Source: Xanthomonas sp. XNM01
GTDB lineage: Bacteria; Pseudomonadota; Gammaproteobacteria; Xanthomonadales; Xanthomonadaceae
Direction of reading: 5' to 3'
Assembly (NCBI RefSeq): GCF_014851915.1
Contig: NZ_JACVAP010000001.1
Span: forward strand, 558,001 to 622,000
Length of the DNA: 64,000 bases
Part shown: positions 62,754 to 64,000 of the stretch, piece after piece
Layout: every line of letters starts with the position of its first letter
Position numbering within the stretch: the first letter of the stretch is position 1
Translations under genes and position numbers: made by a program
The notes under the pieces: generated by a model
What the model saw: the letters and a program-made list of their open reading frames with translations, nothing else
What the model was told of the DNA's origin: nothing
Databases searched by the model: none

Positions 62754-63401
62754 TCAGCCCTGGATCGGCGACGGCCAGGCGTTGGCGATGCGGCAGAACA
62801 CCCTGGCGGTCTGTTCGGCGTCGTAGACGGCCGAGTGCGCGTCGTCGGCGTTCCACTCCAGGCCCGCGGCCACGGCCGCGCGTGCGAGCACGGTCTGGCC
62901 GTAGGCGATGCCGGCCATGGTCACCGTGTCGAACACGCTGAACGGGTGGAAGGGATTGCGCTTGTGGCCGCTGCGGGCGACCGCGGCGTTGACGAAGTTC
63001 AGGTCGAAATGCGCGTTGTGGCCGACCAGGATCGCGCGCTGGCAGCCGTGCCGGCGGACTGCGGCGCGCACGTGGTTGAACACGTGGCCGAGCGCGTCGC
63101 GTTCGGGTTTGGCCAGCCGGAACGGGTGGTCCAGGTCGATGCCGGTGATCTCCAGCGACTTCGGGTCGATCTCGGTGCCCGGCGCGGGGATCAGGTGCGC
63201 GCTGGCGGTTTCGCCGGGCACGAACAGGCCCTCGGCATCGAGCTCGATCGGGACCGCGGCGATTTCCAGCAGCGCGTGCCGGTTCCAGTCGAAGCCGCCG
63301 GTCTCCACGTCGACCACGACGGGCAGAAACCCGCGGAAACGGCGTGCGAGCGGGCTCGGCGTGATCGGGGCGGAAGGCGTGGCGTCGTCGGTCTGCGTCA
63401 T
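62754..63401 (-). CDS. rnt: RNase T, 3'-5' exoribonuclease
   Basis: RNase T trims the 3' ends of tRNA, 5S and 23S rRNA. The 215-residue DEDD-fold protein has [11 protein letters not shown] (metal ligands D31 and E33), [11 protein letters not shown] and the final [14 protein letters not shown] (catalytic His and Asp). ATG 63401 gives the MTQTDDAT start; upstream in-frame residues are Ala/Arg-rich and unlike the family. It lies 59 bases from an HvfC-family gene on the same strand. Confidence 0.95.
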   Translation of the reverse strand: MTQTDDATPSAPITPSPLARRFRGFLPVVVDVETGGFDWNRHALLEIAAVPIELDAEGLFVPGETASAHLIPAPGTEIDPKSLEITGIDLDHPFRLAKPERDALGHVFNHVRAAVRRHGCQRAILVGHNAHFDLNFVNAAVARSGHKRNPFHPFSVFDTVTMAGIAYGQTVLARAAVAAGLEWNADDAHSAVYDAEQTARVFCRIANAWPSPIQG

Positions 63402-63460
63402 CGCGCAAGGGTAGCAGAGCGGCGCCGGCCGCCCGCCTGGAGCGCGTGCGGATGCGGTGG

Positions 63461-64000
63461 TCAAGCCTGCGGGTGCGTGCCCAGCAGCGTGCCTTCGGCG
63501 TGCATCCGGCGCAGCAGCGCCAGCCCCTGCGCGATGAAGGCGGCGTCCGCGGCGACGCCAGCCTCGGCCGCGAGCGCCTCCAGCTGGGCGCGGCCGCTCA
63601 GGTCGGCACCGGCCAGCCGCTCCAGCAGCCGGTAGGCCAGCGGCGACAACGCGGCGAAGCGCGCACGTCCATCCTGGTCGCGGCGCACCAGCAGCAGGGT
63701 CGGTTCGGGCGGCGGCCGCGTCGGCCGATGCTGCGGGCCGATCCGGTGCACCGGCCACTGGTAGGCCAGGGCGCGCACGTAGGGCGACACCAGCGGCACT
63801 CCCTCCAGCAGGTCGCCGTCGGCGACGTGCGCCGGCAGCGGCGCATCGTCGATCTGCACCGCCAGTTCGATCCATTCGTAGTGCGCCAGCTCGGCCAGCC
63901 ACGGCGGGTCGCCGGCCGCAGCGTCGCGCTCCTCCAGATACCGGATGAACTCGCGCGGAAGTTCGGGAAACAGCGGCGTCCGGCTGCGATGCCGCGCATA
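63461..64000 (-). CDS. HvfC-family (DUF2063) protein, 5' end outside window
   Basis: The open frame enters from the right edge of the window, and 179 C-terminal residues are visible. The N-terminal DUF2063 domain end ([20 protein letters not shown] and [20 protein letters not shown]) is followed by the C-terminal part [37 protein letters not shown] and [17 protein letters not shown]. The family partners with HvfB-type (DUF692) enzymes that modify cysteine-rich peptides in copper handling. The partner gene and any precursor peptide should lie just beyond the window. A GTG at 63859 inside the frame is not the true start, since homologous sequence continues upstream. Confidence 0.85.
   Translation of the reverse strand, partial: YARHRSRTPLFPELPREFIRYLEERDAAAGDPPWLAELAHYEWIELAVQIDDAPLPAHVADGDLLEGVPLVSPYVRALAYQWPVHRIGPQHRPTRPPPEPTLLLVRRDQDGRARFAALSPLAYRLLERLAGADLSGRAQLEALAAEAGVAADAAFIAQGLALLRRMHAEGTLLGTHPQA

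Overview
The window is 64 kb of very GC-rich chromosomal DNA. It codes densely on both strands, mostly with housekeeping genes. Gene content and order (eno-ftsB-ispD-ispF-truD; tsf-rpsB facing map-glnD-dapD; pyrH-frr-uppS-cdsA-dxr-rseP-bamA), CCA-encoding tRNAs and signal-peptide style point to a gammaproteobacterium of the Xanthomonadaceae/Lysobacteraceae (Lysobacter, Luteimonas, Pseudoxanthomonas and relatives). This is inferred from gene order and protein similarity remembered, not from a search. I see no phage, insertion sequence or CRISPR array.

Layout: 1-4.8 kb holds the 3' end of uvrB, tRNA-Val(GAC), and an ECF sigma factor paired with a membrane Ser/Thr kinase carrying TPRs. 5.3-15.2 kb holds parE (minus), a small secreted protein, then pyrG, kdsA, eno, ftsB, ispD, a CPBP-like membrane protein, ispF and truD (plus). 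15.7-27.7 kb is the minus-strand block rpsB, tsf, an HDOD-GGDEF protein, pyrH, frr, uppS, cdsA, dxr, rseP, bamA (listed 5' to 3'). This block joins ribosome supply, nucleotide supply, isoprenoid and lipid-carrier synthesis and outer-membrane assembly. 27.9-33.7 kb is an archaic (spore-coat-U type) chaperone-usher pilus operon lodged between rpsB and map. 34-40.4 kb holds map, glnD, dapD, a YffB/ArsC-like protein, a GNAT acetyltransferase and dapE, in overlapping or tightly spaced order. 40.5-45.2 kb holds a UbiB-family protein, a Sel1-repeat lipoprotein and asnB. 45.7-55.5 kb holds a penicillin-acylase family hydrolase, a bacterioferritin, a thiopurine methyltransferase, parC, a chemoreceptor and two identical tRNA-Leu(CAG) genes. 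55.6-64 kb holds rnr, a GFA-family protein, rlmB, a periplasmic-propeller diguanylate cyclase, RNase T and the partial 3' part of an HvfC-family gene.

The outstanding observation is upstream of asnB, at 43274-43549. A 32-codon open frame contains 8 asparagine codons. It is followed by a textbook set of mutually exclusive hairpins: near-copy segment 1, segment 2, segment 3, and a terminator with seven T residues. Segment 2 (43381-43392) can pair over 12 perfect base pairs with the 5' arm of the terminator. This reads as a ribosome-mediated transcription attenuator that senses asparaginyl-tRNA, and I do not recall a described asparagine leader of this kind in Proteobacteria.

Other points worth a look are the operator-like repeats in front of the pilus operon, an apparently leaderless map transcript, an apparent rearrangement joint between truD and bamA, a tandem tRNA-Leu duplication that carries its terminators, and a bacterioferritin that seems to lack the haem-ligand methionine.
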